The translations under genes and the position numbers were made by a program. From the NCBI RefSeq assembly GCF_003160695.1, contig NZ_QGDD01000008.1, positions 124,001 to 188,000 on the forward strand: a stretch of 64,000 bases of DNA, written 5' to 3'. Every line of letters starts with the position of its first letter. Within the stretch, counting starts at the first letter, position 1. The notes under the pieces were generated by a model. The model was not told the DNA's origin. It did not search any database and saw nothing but the letters and a program-made list of their open reading frames with translations. This DNA is from Nocardioides silvaticus. GTDB lineage: Bacteria; Actinomycetota; Actinomycetes; Propionibacteriales; Nocardioidaceae. This document shows positions 1 through 8,870 of the stretch, piece after piece.

Positions 1-716
1 ACCTGCCGCCGGAGACCCCGGTGCCGGACCTGCGTTCCCTCCCGGCGTTCAGCATCCAGGTGAACGGCAAGGGCACCCAGCTGCAGTTCGCCGCCAACGT
101 GTGGAACGCCGGCAACTCCCCGCTCGTCGTCGACGGCTTCCGCCGTGCGGGCGAGGACGTCATGGACGCCTACCAGTACTTCCTCGACGAGGACGGCAAC
201 CAGGTGGCCTACCAGGAGGTGGGCACGATGATCTGGCACGACGCCCCGAGCCACAACCACTGGCACTTCAACGACTTCGCCACCTACGAGCTGCTCAACG
301 CCGACCAGTCGCACGCGGTCCGCTCGGGCAAGGAGTCGTTCTGCCTGGCCAACACCGACGCGGTCGACCTGACCGTCGAGGGCGCGGCCTGGGAGGCCTG
401 GCAGGAGGACCTCGGCAGCGTCTGCGGCGGTTACGAGATCCGCTCCATCCGCGAGGTGCTCTCGTCCGGCTGGGGTGACACCTACGCCCAGTTCCGCGCC
501 GGCCAGTCGTTCCCGATCAAGAACCTGCCCGACGGCATCTACTACGTCCGCGTCCTCGCGAACCCGGACGGCACGCTGATCGAGTCCGACACGACGAACA
601 ACGAGTCCCTCCGCAAGATCCGTCTGTTCACCAACAAGAACGGCGAGCGGAAGGTCAAGGTCGCCAAGGTCGGCGTGGTCGACGAGAACGGCGGCATCTA
701 CGACGAGGCCCGCTGA
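1..716 (+). CDS. Lysyl oxidase-family protein (5' truncated by window edge)
   Basis: The reading frame is open from base 3 and has no stop before the window edge, so the true start lies upstream. A GTG at 21 is in frame but is probably internal. The 237 visible residues contain HNHWHF (bases ~258-275), which resembles the copper-binding histidine cluster of lysyl oxidases. They also contain a C-terminal segment with DGIYYVRVLANPDG and an ESDTTNNES turn, as in bacterial lysyl-oxidase-like proteins. The family oxidises peptidyl lysine amines using copper; actinobacterial members are usually secreted, but the signal peptide would be outside the window. A strong hairpin terminator follows the TGA at once. 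The substrate is unknown. The family call is fairly confident; the enzymatic activity is inferred. Confidence 0.75.
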   Translation, partial: LPPETPVPDLRSLPAFSIQVNGKGTQLQFAANVWNAGNSPLVVDGFRRAGEDVMDAYQYFLDEDGNQVAYQEVGTMIWHDAPSHNHWHFNDFATYELLNADQSHAVRSGKESFCLANTDAVDLTVEGAAWEAWQEDLGSVCGGYEIRSIREVLSSGWGDTYAQFRAGQSFPIKNLPDGIYYVRVLANPDGTLIESDTTNNESLRKIRLFTNKNGERKVKVAKVGVVDENGGIYDEAR

Positions 717-737
717 CCCCGTCTCCCTCTAGAACGG

Positions 738-771
738 CGAAGCCCCCGGCACCTCGGTGCCGGGGGCTTCG
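738..771. terminator. Bidirectional hairpin terminator between lysyl oxidase-like gene and etfA
   Basis: A perfect 15-bp inverted repeat (arms 738-752 and 757-771) encloses the 4-base loop CTCG. It sits 22 bases after the plus-strand stop and 21 bases beyond the minus-strand etfA stop, so it probably serves both convergent genes. The tail is not strongly T-rich, as is common in high-GC actinobacteria. Confidence 0.8.
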
Positions 772-791
772 TCGTGTGCGTGGCGGGAGGG

Positions 792-1745
792 TCAGCCCTT
801 CTTCTGGTTGATCGCCTCGGTCGCGGCGGGCAGCACGGAGTGCAGGTCGCCCACGACACCGAAGTCGACGAGCTCGAAGATCGGGGCCTCCTCGTCCTTG
901 TTGACGGCCACGATGGTCTTCGAGGTCTGCATGCCGGCGCGGTGCTGGATCGCACCGGAGATGCCGTTGGCGATGTAGAGCTGCGGCGAGACGGTCTTGC
1001 CGGTCTGGCCGATCTGGAGGGCGTGCGGCTGCCAACCGGAGTCGACGGCGGCGCGCGACGCACCGACGGCGGCGCCGAGCGCGTCCGCGAGGCCCTCGAC
1101 CGCACCGAAGTCACCACCGGTGCCGCGACCGCCGGAGACGACGATCGCGGCCTCGGCCAGCTCGGGACGGCCGCTGGCCTGGCGCGGGTTCGACGCCACG
1201 ATCCGGGCGGTCTTCGCCGCGTCGGAGACGGTCGCCGAGAACTGCTCGACAGTGCCGGCGCCGGCGGCCTCCTCCGCGTTGGCGGAGTTCGGCTTCACGG
1301 TGATGATCGGCGTGCCCTGGGTGACCTTGGCCTTGACGGTGTAGTTGCCGGCGAACACGGACTGGGTCGTGCTGCCGTCGCCGTCCACGTCCACCGCATC
1401 GGTGATCAGGCCGGACTGCAGCTTGATCGCGAGACGACCGGCGATCTCCTTGCCCTCGGCGGAGGAGACGATGAGGATCGCGGCGGGCTGCGCCTTCTCG
1501 GCCACCTGCTGCAGGACCTCGGCCTTGGGCGCCACCAGGAAGCCCTTCACCTCGGCGTCGTCGACGGTGTAGACCTTCTCCGCGCCGTACTTCGCCAGGT
1601 CGGCGGCAGCCGCCTCGGCCTTGTCGGACGCACCGATGAAGACCGCGGACGGCTCGCCGAGCCGCTTCGCGATCGCGAGGAGCTCGAAGGTCGGCTTGCG
1701 GACCGCTCCGTCGACGTGGTCGACGAGAACCAGAACTTCAGACAT
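792..1745 (-). CDS. etfA: Electron transfer flavoprotein alpha subunit
   Basis: This 317-residue protein carries the FAD-binding ETF-alpha C-terminal domain. The signature [16 protein letters not shown] is at residues ~256-271, preceded by SGGRGTGG. It forms a soluble heterodimer with EtfB and passes electrons from acyl-CoA and other flavin dehydrogenases towards an ETF-quinone oxidoreductase. It lies 14 bases downstream of etfB and has its own AGGAG ribosome site about 10 bases before the ATG. The length is normal for the family. An enoyl-CoA hydratase upstream fits a beta-oxidation setting. Confidence 0.96.
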   Translation of the reverse strand: MSEVLVLVDHVDGAVRKPTFELLAIAKRLGEPSAVFIGASDKAEAAAADLAKYGAEKVYTVDDAEVKGFLVAPKAEVLQQVAEKAQPAAILIVSSAEGKEIAGRLAIKLQSGLITDAVDVDGDGSTTQSVFAGNYTVKAKVTQGTPIITVKPNSANAEEAAGAGTVEQFSATVSDAAKTARIVASNPRQASGRPELAEAAIVVSGGRGTGGDFGAVEGLADALGAAVGASRAAVDSGWQPHALQIGQTGKTVSPQLYIANGISGAIQHRAGMQTSKTIVAVNKDEEAPIFELVDFGVVGDLHSVLPAATEAINQKKG

Positions 1746-1759
1746 AACGTATTCGCTCC

Positions 1760-2548
1760 TCAGATGAACTTCTTCGAGGCGAGGAAGTCGACCAGCGCCG
1801 TGGCGCCCGAGCCGTCCTCGTCCTTGACGATCTCGCCGGCGGTCCGCGGGGGACGCTCGTTGGTCTCCTCGACGGTCGACCAGGCGACCGAGAGACCGAC
1901 CTCGCCGGCGTCGACGCCGAGGTCCGCGAGGCTGTAGGACTCCAGCGGCTTCTTCTTCGCCGCCATGATGCCCTTGAAGGACGGGTAGCGCGCCTCACCG
2001 GACTGGTCGGTGACGGACGCGACCAGCGGCATCGTGCCGATGACGACCTCGGTCGCGGTGTCACCGTCGCGCTGGACGGCGAGCTGGTTCTCCTTGCGCT
2101 CGATGCGCGAGCCCAGGGTGACCTGGGGCAGGCCGAGCCGCTCGGCGAGCATCGCGGGGACGACGCTCATGGCGCCGTCGGTCGAGGCCATGCCGCACAT
2201 GACGACATCGACGTCACCGATCTTCTCGACGGCCTTGGCGAGGACCAGCGAGGTGGCGATCGAGTCGGAGCCGGCGATCGCCTCGTCCTGGACGTGGACA
2301 CCCTGGTCGGCGCCCATCTGCAGCGCCTTGCGCACGGCGTCCGCGGCCTTCTCGGGACCGACGGTCAGCGCGGTGACGGTGACGTCCTCCTCGGCGCCCT
2401 CCTTCAGCTGGAGCGCCTGCTCGACGGCGTACTCGTCGAGCTCCGAGAGGAGTCCGTCGACACCCACCCGGTCAACGGTGTTGTCCGACTCGAACCGCGG
2501 GTCCGCGGTGGCGTCGGGGACGTACTTCACACAGACGACAATGTTCAT
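1760..2548 (-). CDS. etfB: Electron transfer flavoprotein beta subunit
   Basis: This 262-residue protein matches the ETF-beta family: an N-terminal start of the type MNIVVCVKYVPD, an AMP-binding Rossmann-like fold, and a conserved segment DGAMSVVPAMLAERLGLPQV in the middle of the chain. It is the first gene of the etfB-etfA operon and is the AMP-binding, electron-accepting partner of EtfA. The 172-base upstream region contains three GGTWACC boxes that may be operator sites. The order etfB-etfA with a short gap is the usual actinobacterial arrangement. Confidence 0.96.
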   Translation of the reverse strand: MNIVVCVKYVPDATADPRFESDNTVDRVGVDGLLSELDEYAVEQALQLKEGAEEDVTVTALTVGPEKAADAVRKALQMGADQGVHVQDEAIAGSDSIATSLVLAKAVEKIGDVDVVMCGMASTDGAMSVVPAMLAERLGLPQVTLGSRIERKENQLAVQRDGDTATEVVIGTMPLVASVTDQSGEARYPSFKGIMAAKKKPLESYSLADLGVDAGEVGLSVAWSTVEETNERPPRTAGEIVKDEDGSGATALVDFLASKKFI

Positions 2549-2630
2549 GGTTGTGGCCGGACCGGCCCCTTCCTGAGCTCGTGCGACCTCGCAGGGTCGA
2601 CCTTGGGTCCATAGCTGGACAGCGCTCGCA

Positions 2631-2693
2631 GGTTACCGCCCAGTTCGGGAGCACAGGTAACCGCTCGAGCGTGGACTACCTCACACGGTAACC
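2631..2693. promoter_or_regulatory. Three GGTWACC boxes upstream of etfBA
   Basis: GGTTACC at 2631-2637 and GGTAACC at 2656-2662 and 2687-2693 recur within 63 bases of the etfB promoter region, and each is followed by G on the plus strand or abuts C/G. The centre spacings are 25 and 31 bases. The repetition of a near-palindromic 7-mer upstream of an operon suggests a regulator-binding region. The regulator is not known. Confidence 0.4.
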
Positions 2694-2720
2694 GGGATCA
2701 CACTCGGTCCCGGCGCCGTC

Positions 2721-3080
2721 TTACGGCCGGATCAGCCGCTCGAGGAACCGGCCCACGATCATGTAGACGACCGCCGCGATGCCGTAGTTGAACAGGGCGG
2801 TCTTGACCTCGCTGTTGGGGTCGTCGAACTCCTTGACCGGCTTCTCCAGGTCGAAGGCCCGCAGGTCGAAGGCGTCCGCCAGGTCGCGGACCAGCTGGAC
2901 GAGGCCGTTCTCCTCGTTCGCGTCGAGCGCGAAGCTGAACGCCGCGATCGCGAGGATCAGCGCCAGGGTGAGGCACACCACCCACACCACGCGCGCGACG
3001 GTGCCGCGGACGCGAGCGACCGTCAGCGCGCTGCTGCGGGACGAGTCCTCCCGGGTGGGCTTGTCTGCCATCCTGCTCAT
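2721..3080 (-). CDS. Small two-helix membrane protein, unknown function
   Basis: This 119-residue protein has a charged N-terminus, one transmembrane segment around residues 27-50 (VARVVWVVCLTLALILAIAA) and a second near residues 95-112. An acidic linker (VKEFDDPNSEVKT) lies between them. The ATG overlaps the stop of the upstream enoyl-CoA hydratase by four bases (ATGA, 3077-3080), so translation is probably coupled. I do not recognise a named family. A second in-frame ATG three codons later is an alternative start. Confidence 0.7.
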   Translation of the reverse strand: MSRMADKPTREDSSRSSALTVARVRGTVARVVWVVCLTLALILAIAAFSFALDANEENGLVQLVRDLADAFDLRAFDLEKPVKEFDDPNSEVKTALFNYGIAAVVYMIVGRFLERLIRP

Positions 3081-3859
3081 CGTCCCTCGAATCTGGCCTT
3101 GCCGGGCCCGTTCTCGATGAAGGATTGCATGCCGGTGGTCCGATCCTCGGTAGCGAACACCGAGGCGAAGAGCTGCCGCTCGATCGCCAGTCCGGTCTCG
3201 AGGTCGGTCTCCAGGCCGCGGTCGACGCTCTCCTTGATCGCGCGGAGGGCGTACGACGCCGCCTCGCTGAACTTCGAGGCCCAGGCCACCGCGGCGCCGT
3301 AGACCTGCTCGGCCGGGAACACCTGGTCGACCAGCCCGATCTCGAGTGCCTCGTCGGCCTTCACGAACCGGCCGGTGAACATCAGCTCCTTGGCCTTCGC
3401 CGGCCCCACCAGCCGGCTCAGCCGCTGGGTGCCGCCGGCGCCGGGGATGATGCCGAGGAGCACCTCGGGCTGCCCGAAGACCGCGTCCTCCGCGGCGAAG
3501 CGGAGGTCGGCCGCCATCGCGAGCTCACAGCCGCCGCCGAGGGCGTAGCCGTTGACGGCCGCCACCACCGGCTTGGGGATCCGGGCGATCGCTGAAACAG
3601 CGCCCTGCACCTTGTCGCCGCGGTCGACGAGGTCGACGTACGACTTCTCGGCCATCTCCTTCACGTCGTTGCCGGCCGCGAACACCCGCTCGCCGCCCCA
3701 CACCACGACCGCCTTGACGTCGGAGCGCTCCGTCGCCTCCGCGGCGACCGCGACGAGCTCGTCCTGCACCTGGAAGCTGATGGCGTTCATCTTGGGCCGG
3801 TCCAGGCGGATCGTCCCCACGCCGTCGGCCACCTCGAGTCGCACGAACTCGCTCGCCAT
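3077..3859 (-). CDS. Enoyl-CoA hydratase/isomerase family protein
   Basis: This 260-residue crotonase-fold protein has the oxyanion-hole segments AAGND (61-65) and GGG (108-110). Both catalytic glutamates of true hydratases are present: E112 in GGGCELA and E132 in FGQPEV, followed by PGAGGTQRL. It therefore probably hydrates 2-enoyl-CoA in beta-oxidation. The ATG is preceded by GAGGAG. It overlaps the small membrane protein downstream by 4 bases and lies near etfBA, whose product would take electrons from the preceding acyl-CoA dehydrogenase step. The chain-length preference cannot be read from the sequence. Confidence 0.9.
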   Translation of the reverse strand: MASEFVRLEVADGVGTIRLDRPKMNAISFQVQDELVAVAAEATERSDVKAVVVWGGERVFAAGNDVKEMAEKSYVDLVDRGDKVQGAVSAIARIPKPVVAAVNGYALGGGCELAMAADLRFAAEDAVFGQPEVLLGIIPGAGGTQRLSRLVGPAKAKELMFTGRFVKADEALEIGLVDQVFPAEQVYGAAVAWASKFSEAASYALRAIKESVDRGLETDLETGLAIERQLFASVFATEDRTTGMQSFIENGPGKARFEGR

Positions 3860-3933
3860 TGCACTCCTCTGTGATCAGTGATGCGGAAGGGGATCTGAGT
3901 GCGCATTGTGCCGGACCCGGCAGAATCGAGTCC

Positions 3934-6069
3934 ATGACTCCCGGACTCTGGCGCAACCTCGGCGACACCGCCCCGGTCTGGCCGGGGCGGAACTGGCCCC
4001 TGGGGGCCACCTGGAGCCCCGAGTCGACCAACTTCGCGGTCTACTCCCCCGACGCCGAAGAGGTCTGGCTCTGCGTCTTCGACGACGAGGACGAGTCGGG
4101 AGGAGAGCGCAGGTACCCCCTGACCGAGCACTCACTCGGGATCTGGCACGGCGCCCTGCCCGGCATCGCACCCGGGACCCGCTACGGCTTCCGCGCCGAC
4201 GGTCCCCACGACCCGGCCCACGGGTTCCGCTTCGACGCGGACAAGCTGCTGCTCGACCCCTACGGCCTGGCGGTGAGCACGGGACCGGTCGGCGCGACGG
4301 AGACCACACCCACGAGCGTCGTGGTCGACCCGTCGTTCGACTGGGAGGGGGACATCCGGATCGGCCGTCGGTGGCGGGACACCGTCATCTACGAGCTGCA
4401 CGTCAAGGGCTTCACCCAGCTGCACGACCGGGTGCCCGAGGAGCTGCGCGGCACCTACGCCGGACTGGGCCACCCCGTCGTCACCGACTACCTCCGCGAC
4501 CTGGGCGTCACCGCGGTCGAGCTGCTGCCGGTGCACCAGTTCTTCTCCGAGCCGGCCCTGCGCGAGCGCGGGCTGACCAACTACTGGGGCTACAACAGCA
4601 TCGGCTTCTTCGCCCCGCACGCCGACTACAGCGCCTCGGGTGACCGCGGGCAGCAGGTCACCGAGTTCAAGGAGATGGTGAAGGCCCTGCACCGGGCCGG
4701 CCTCGAGGTCATCCTCGATGTCGTCTACAACCACACGGCGGAGGCGGGCTCGGACGGGGAGACCTGGTCGTTCCGCGGCCTCGACGACCGCGGGTTCTAC
4801 CGACGGGTGCCGCCCGCGGCCGATCCCGTGGACGAGGACGCTGACGAGCCGGCGCCGGAGTTCGACGACACGTACTGGGACGTCACCGGCTGCGGCAACA
4901 CGGTGAACACCGAGGACCCGCTGGCGCTCCGGCTGATCCTGGACTCGCTGCGCTACTGGGTGACCGAGATGCACGTCGACGGCTTCCGCTTCGACCTGAT
5001 GTCGGCGCTCACCCGCAGCGGCACCGAGATCGACATGTCGTGCAAGCTGCTCGTCGCGATGGGCCAGGACCCGGTGCTCCGGCACGTGAAGCTCATCGCC
5101 GAGCCCTGGGACGTCTCGATGAACGGCTACCTGGTGGGCCGGATGCCGCCGCCGTGGGTGGAGTGGAACGACAAGTACCGCGACACGATCCGCGACTTCT
5201 GGGTCGGTCAGACCGACGGCGTGCACGGCGTCGCCACCCGCCTCGCCGGCTCCTCGGACCTCTACGCGGACGACGGGCGGTCGGCTTTCAACTCGGTCAA
5301 CTTCGTCACCGCGCACGACGGCTTCACCGTGCGCGACCTCGTCTCCTACGACCGGAAGCACAACGAGGCCAACGGTGAGGACAACCGCGACGGCACCGAC
5401 AACAACCGGTCGTGGAACCACGGCGTGGAGGGCGAGACCGACGACCTCGCCGTCGTCGCGCTGCGGCGGCGGCAGGCGGCCAACCTGATGGCGACGCTCT
5501 GCCTGTCCAACGGCGTCCCGATGCTGACCGCCGGCGACGAACGCGGCCGCACCCAGGGCGGCAACAACAACCCCTACTGCCAGGACAACGAGATCTCGTG
5601 GGTCGACTGGAGCGCCGACGACGCGTGGCTCGACGTCTACGAGCTCACCAAGACGGCGCTCCGGCTGCGGCGGGACCACCAGACCCTGCGGCAGCGGCAC
5701 TGGTTCGAGGGCCGTCCCACCATCGTGGGCGGACCGAAGGACGTGGCCTGGCTGCACCCGACCGGTCGCGAGATGAGCGACGACGACTGGCACGACTCGG
5801 GCCTGCGCACGATCGGCATGTTCGTCACCGGCAAGCCCCTGCGCGAGCCCGGGCCGCGCGGAGAGCAGGTGATCGACGCGTCGTTCCTCATGTGGTTCCA
5901 CGCCGGCCCCGAGCCGTGCTCGGTGTTCCTTCCCGACAACGACTGGGTGCGCCGCGGTCGGGTCGTGATCTCCACCGACCCCGACCTCCCTATCGGCGCC
6001 GAGGCCGTCGCCGGGAAGGAGCTGTCGATCGGCCCGCGCTGCGTGGTCGTGCTGCAGGAGACGGAGTAG
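3934..6069 (+). CDS. glgX: Glycogen debranching enzyme GlgX
   Basis: This 711-residue GH13 enzyme starts with an N-terminal CBM48-like domain, followed by a TIM barrel. The catalytic residues are visible as D354 (GFRFDLM), E390 (IAEPWD) and D462 (TAHDGFT). The family hydrolyses alpha-1,6 branches of phosphorylase-trimmed glycogen. I chose the ATG at 3934, which is followed by MTPGLWRNLGD, rather than an in-frame ATG at 3859, because that one coincides with the divergent start of the enoyl-CoA hydratase. It is convergent with glgP, 11 bases apart, placing two glycogen-degrading enzymes end to end. A weak CAGAAT hexamer lies 7 bases before the ATG. Confidence 0.93.
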   Translation: MTPGLWRNLGDTAPVWPGRNWPLGATWSPESTNFAVYSPDAEEVWLCVFDDEDESGGERRYPLTEHSLGIWHGALPGIAPGTRYGFRADGPHDPAHGFRFDADKLLLDPYGLAVSTGPVGATETTPTSVVVDPSFDWEGDIRIGRRWRDTVIYELHVKGFTQLHDRVPEELRGTYAGLGHPVVTDYLRDLGVTAVELLPVHQFFSEPALRERGLTNYWGYNSIGFFAPHADYSASGDRGQQVTEFKEMVKALHRAGLEVILDVVYNHTAEAGSDGETWSFRGLDDRGFYRRVPPAADPVDEDADEPAPEFDDTYWDVTGCGNTVNTEDPLALRLILDSLRYWVTEMHVDGFRFDLMSALTRSGTEIDMSCKLLVAMGQDPVLRHVKLIAEPWDVSMNGYLVGRMPPPWVEWNDKYRDTIRDFWVGQTDGVHGVATRLAGSSDLYADDGRSAFNSVNFVTAHDGFTVRDLVSYDRKHNEANGEDNRDGTDNNRSWNHGVEGETDDLAVVALRRRQAANLMATLCLSNGVPMLTAGDERGRTQGGNNNPYCQDNEISWVDWSADDAWLDVYELTKTALRLRRDHQTLRQRHWFEGRPTIVGGPKDVAWLHPTGREMSDDDWHDSGLRTIGMFVTGKPLREPGPRGEQVIDASFLMWFHAGPEPCSVFLPDNDWVRRGRVVISTDPDLPIGAEAVAGKELSIGPRCVVVLQETE

Positions 6070-6080
6070 CCGGACCCAGG

Positions 6081-8696
6081 TCAGGCGACGGTGACGACCC
6101 CGAGCTCCGCGGGGGCGACCAGCAACGGGTTGGACGGCACCACCCGCACGGTGTAGCCGAACGGACCGCTGCGGGCGAGACCGACCTCGGCGTCGAAGCG
6201 GTGGCGGCCGCCGTCGTACGACTCCGTCGGCTGGAGCACCGTGGTGACCGGGTCGACCAGGACGTCCTCGGCGTTGACCCGCCCCGACACCAGCTGCACC
6301 TCGACGTCGTCGGGCGACAGCTCGCCGAGCGCGACGTAGGACCGCACCGTCATCGGCGAGCCGACGAGCGGCTCGTCGCCCACCCCGTGCGTCTCCACGT
6401 GCTCGACCCGCACGCCCGACCAGCCGGCGCGGACGCGGGCCTTCCACTGCGCGAGCTCGCGGGCACCCGCGTAGTCGCTGTTGAGCGCCCGGGCGTTGGT
6501 CGCAGCGGGGGCGTAGAGCTGGCGCACGTAGTCGCTGACCATCCGGGTCGCCAGCACCTTGGGGCCGAGCGACTTCCAGGTGTGACGCAGCATCTCGACC
6601 CAGCGGACCGGGATGCCGTCGTGGTCGAGGTCGTAGAACCGCGGGGCTACCTCGTGCTCGATCAGGTCGTAGAGCGCGGCGGCCTCGAGGTCGTCGCGGT
6701 GGTCGACGTCGTCCACGCCGTCGGCGGTCGGGATCGCCCAGCCGTTGTCGCCGTCGAACCACTCGTCCCACCAGCCGTCGAGCACCGACAGGTTGAGGCC
6801 GCCGTTGAGCGCGGCCTTCATGCCCGACGTTCCGCAGGCCTCGTAGGGACGCAACGGGTTGTTGAGCCACACGTCGCAGCCGGGGTAGAGCGGCTGCGCC
6901 ATCGCGATGTCGTAGTTGGGCAGGAACACGATCCGATGGCGGATCTCCGGGTCGTCGGAGAGCCGGACGATGTCCTGGATCAGCTTCTTGCCGCCGTCGT
7001 CGGCCGGGTGTGCCTTGCCGGCGATCACCAGCTGGACCGGGCGCTCGGGGTGCAGGAGCAGGCGCTTGAGCCGTTCCGGGTCGCGCATCATCAGCGTGAG
7101 CCGCTTGTACGACGCCGCCCGTCGCGCGAAGCCGATCGTCAGCACGTCGGGGTCGAGGGCGGAGTCGATCCAGCCGAGCTCGGCGCGGGCGGACCCGCGC
7201 TTCTCCCACGACCGTGCGAGCCGGCGCCGGGCCTCGTCGACGAGCCGCGAGCGCAGCATCCGCTTCGTGCCCCACAGCTCGCCGGCGGGGACCTTGTCGA
7301 CCGCGGCCCAGAAGCCCTCGGTGTCGTCGCTCTCGGGGTCGGCGCCGTAGGACGCGGCCACGGCGAGGACCTCACGCGCGACCCAGGTCGGCGCGTGCAC
7401 ACCGTTGGTGATCGACCCGATCGGGACCTCGGCCTCGTCGAAGGCCGGCCACAGGCCGTTGAACATGCCGCGGCTGACGTGGCCGTGCAGCTGGGAGACG
7501 CCGTTGGCGCGCTGTGCCAGCCGGAACCCCATCACCGCCATGTTGAAGACGCCGGGGTCGCCGCCCTCGTAGTCCTCGGCACCGAGGGCCAGGATCCGCT
7601 CGACGGGCACGCCCGGGGTCGGGCCGGCGTCGGCGAAGTACTGCTCGACCATCGTCCGCGGGAACCGGTCGATGCCGGCCGGCACCGGGGTGTGGGTGGT
7701 GAACACGGTGGACGCTCGCCCGACCTCGATCGCGGTCTCGAGGTCGAGGCGCGGACCGTCCTCGGCGACGGTGAGCTCGCGGATCCGCTCGATGCCGAGG
7801 AAGCCGGCGTGGCCCTCGTTGGTGTGGAAGACCTCGGGCTCGGGGGCGCCGGTGATCCGGCAGTAGGTGCGGATGGCGCGGACCCCGCCGATGCCGAGCA
7901 GCAGCTCCTGGCGGAGCCGGTGCTCGCTGTTGCCGCCGTACAGCCGGTCGGTGATGTCGACGTAGTGGTCGGGGTTGCCCTCGACGTCGGTGTCGAGCAT
8001 CAGCAGCGGGACGCGGCCCACGCTGGCCACCCAGATCCGGGCGAGCAGGTCCGGGCCGTCGGGCATCGCGATCGAGATCGTCGCCCGCTTGCCGGTCCCT
8101 CCTGAGCCTGTCGAAGGGTCGGGCTCGTGGAGCAGCGAGATCGGCAGCCCGTCGGGGTCGAGGACCGGGTAGGTCTCCTGCTGCCAGCCCTCCCGGGAGA
8201 GCGACTGCTTGAAGTAGCCGTGCCGGTAGAGCAGGCCGACGCCGAGGATCGGCACACCTAGGTCGCTCGCGGCCTTGAGGTGGTCACCGGCGAGGATGCC
8301 GAGACCGCCGGAGTACTGCGGAAGCACCGCCGTGATGCCGAACTCCGGGGAGAAGTAGGCGATCTGGCGGGGCCACGCGACGTCGGGCTGCCGCTCGGAG
8401 GCCCGCTGGTACCAGCGGGGAGCCGTCAGGTAGCTCTCGAGGTCGGCGCGGACCTCGCCGAGCCGGCGGACGAACCCCTCGTCCGCGGCGAGCTCGTCCC
8501 AACGCCCCGCGGGCACCTCGCCGAGCAGCCGCACCGGGTCGCGGCCGCTGGCCGCCCACAGGTCGGGGTCGACGGCGGCGAAGACGTCCTGGGTCTCGGG
8601 ATGCCAGGACCACCGCAGGTTGGCGGCCAGCTCGCCGATCGGGGCCAACGCCGGGGGCAGGAGGGGACGGACTGTGAAACGTCGGATCGCACGCAC
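6081..8696 (-). CDS. glgP: Alpha-glucan phosphorylase
   Basis: This 871-residue GT35 phosphorylase is of the actinobacterial type with an N-terminal DUF3417-like region (LAANLRWSWHPETQDVF near residue 25). The pyridoxal-phosphate lysine region is CGTSGMKAALNGG. It releases glucose-1-phosphate from alpha-1,4-glucan. The start is GTG at 8696, with a TAACGT -10-like hexamer ending 6 bases upstream, so the mRNA is probably leaderless. A short stretch near residues 194-200 (DPSTGSGG) is encoded by the dispersed repeat CCTGAGCCTGTCGAAGG (8101-8117), which looks like an in-frame repeat insertion into the gene. Confidence 0.92.
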   Translation of the reverse strand: MRAIRRFTVRPLLPPALAPIGELAANLRWSWHPETQDVFAAVDPDLWAASGRDPVRLLGEVPAGRWDELAADEGFVRRLGEVRADLESYLTAPRWYQRASERQPDVAWPRQIAYFSPEFGITAVLPQYSGGLGILAGDHLKAASDLGVPILGVGLLYRHGYFKQSLSREGWQQETYPVLDPDGLPISLLHEPDPSTGSGGTGKRATISIAMPDGPDLLARIWVASVGRVPLLMLDTDVEGNPDHYVDITDRLYGGNSEHRLRQELLLGIGGVRAIRTYCRITGAPEPEVFHTNEGHAGFLGIERIRELTVAEDGPRLDLETAIEVGRASTVFTTHTPVPAGIDRFPRTMVEQYFADAGPTPGVPVERILALGAEDYEGGDPGVFNMAVMGFRLAQRANGVSQLHGHVSRGMFNGLWPAFDEAEVPIGSITNGVHAPTWVAREVLAVAASYGADPESDDTEGFWAAVDKVPAGELWGTKRMLRSRLVDEARRRLARSWEKRGSARAELGWIDSALDPDVLTIGFARRAASYKRLTLMMRDPERLKRLLLHPERPVQLVIAGKAHPADDGGKKLIQDIVRLSDDPEIRHRIVFLPNYDIAMAQPLYPGCDVWLNNPLRPYEACGTSGMKAALNGGLNLSVLDGWWDEWFDGDNGWAIPTADGVDDVDHRDDLEAAALYDLIEHEVAPRFYDLDHDGIPVRWVEMLRHTWKSLGPKVLATRMVSDYVRQLYAPAATNARALNSDYAGARELAQWKARVRAGWSGVRVEHVETHGVGDEPLVGSPMTVRSYVALGELSPDDVEVQLVSGRVNAEDVLVDPVTTVLQPTESYDGGRHRFDAEVGLARSGPFGYTVRVVPSNPLLVAPAELGVVTVA
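8101..8117. repeat. Dispersed CCTGAGCCTGTCGAAGG element inside glgP
   Basis: The 17-mer CCTGAGCCTGTCGAAGG lies in frame within glgP and encodes part of a glycine/serine-rich loop absent from the phosphorylase core. The same type of short sequence is, to my knowledge, scattered through many actinobacterial and other genomes. Related sequences appear in this window at 12181-12202 and 36954-36973. Confidence 0.45.
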
Positions 8697-8702
8697 AGGT
8701 CG

Positions 8703-8708
8703 ACGTTA
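8703..8708 (-). promoter_or_regulatory. glgP -10 hexamer (leaderless)
   Basis: TAACGT on the minus strand is separated by 6 bases from the GTG start of glgP. A TTGGAT that could act as -35 lies at 8728-8733, with a rather long 19-base spacer. Confidence 0.5.
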
Positions 8709-8814
8709 ACCCAGTGGGACTTGAACGATCCAAAGAACGGCCGACGTGATTCCCGCGACAGACTGTCCAGGGCTCGCGTAACCCGCGCGTCGTCCGCCCG
8801 TTGTGGGAGATAGC

Positions 8815-8855
8815 TGACGGGCGAGGCGGAGTCATGGGGGCTGCCTCGCCCGTCA
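8815..8855 (+). terminator. Orphan intrinsic-terminator-like hairpin upstream of moeA
   Basis: A perfect 13-bp inverted repeat (8815-8827 and 8843-8855) has a 15-base loop and is followed by a T-run (GTTTTT, 8861-8866) on the plus strand. No plus-strand gene precedes it, because glgP is divergent. It could end a short RNA, act as an attenuator, or be an operator over the moeA promoter. Confidence 0.5.
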
Positions 8856-8858
8856 CGC

Positions 8859-8864
8859 TAGTTT
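8859..8864 (+). promoter_or_regulatory. moeA -10 hexamer (leaderless)
   Basis: TAGTTT ends 6 bases before the GTG at 8871, the spacing expected if transcription starts at the first base of the start codon. It overlaps the T-run of the preceding hairpin, so the promoter and terminator readings compete. Confidence 0.45.
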
Positions 8865-8870
8865 TTGCCG

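Noticed and set aside
5412..8105. A plus-strand frame of about 900 codons opposite glgP
   Set aside because: Composition is that of a shadow frame and glgP has complete family motifs on the other strand.
8750..8870. Molybdenum cofactor riboswitch upstream of moeA
   Set aside because: The space between the divergent genes is too short and shows one simple hairpin rather than the known multi-stem Moco RNA; it is reported only as a hairpin.
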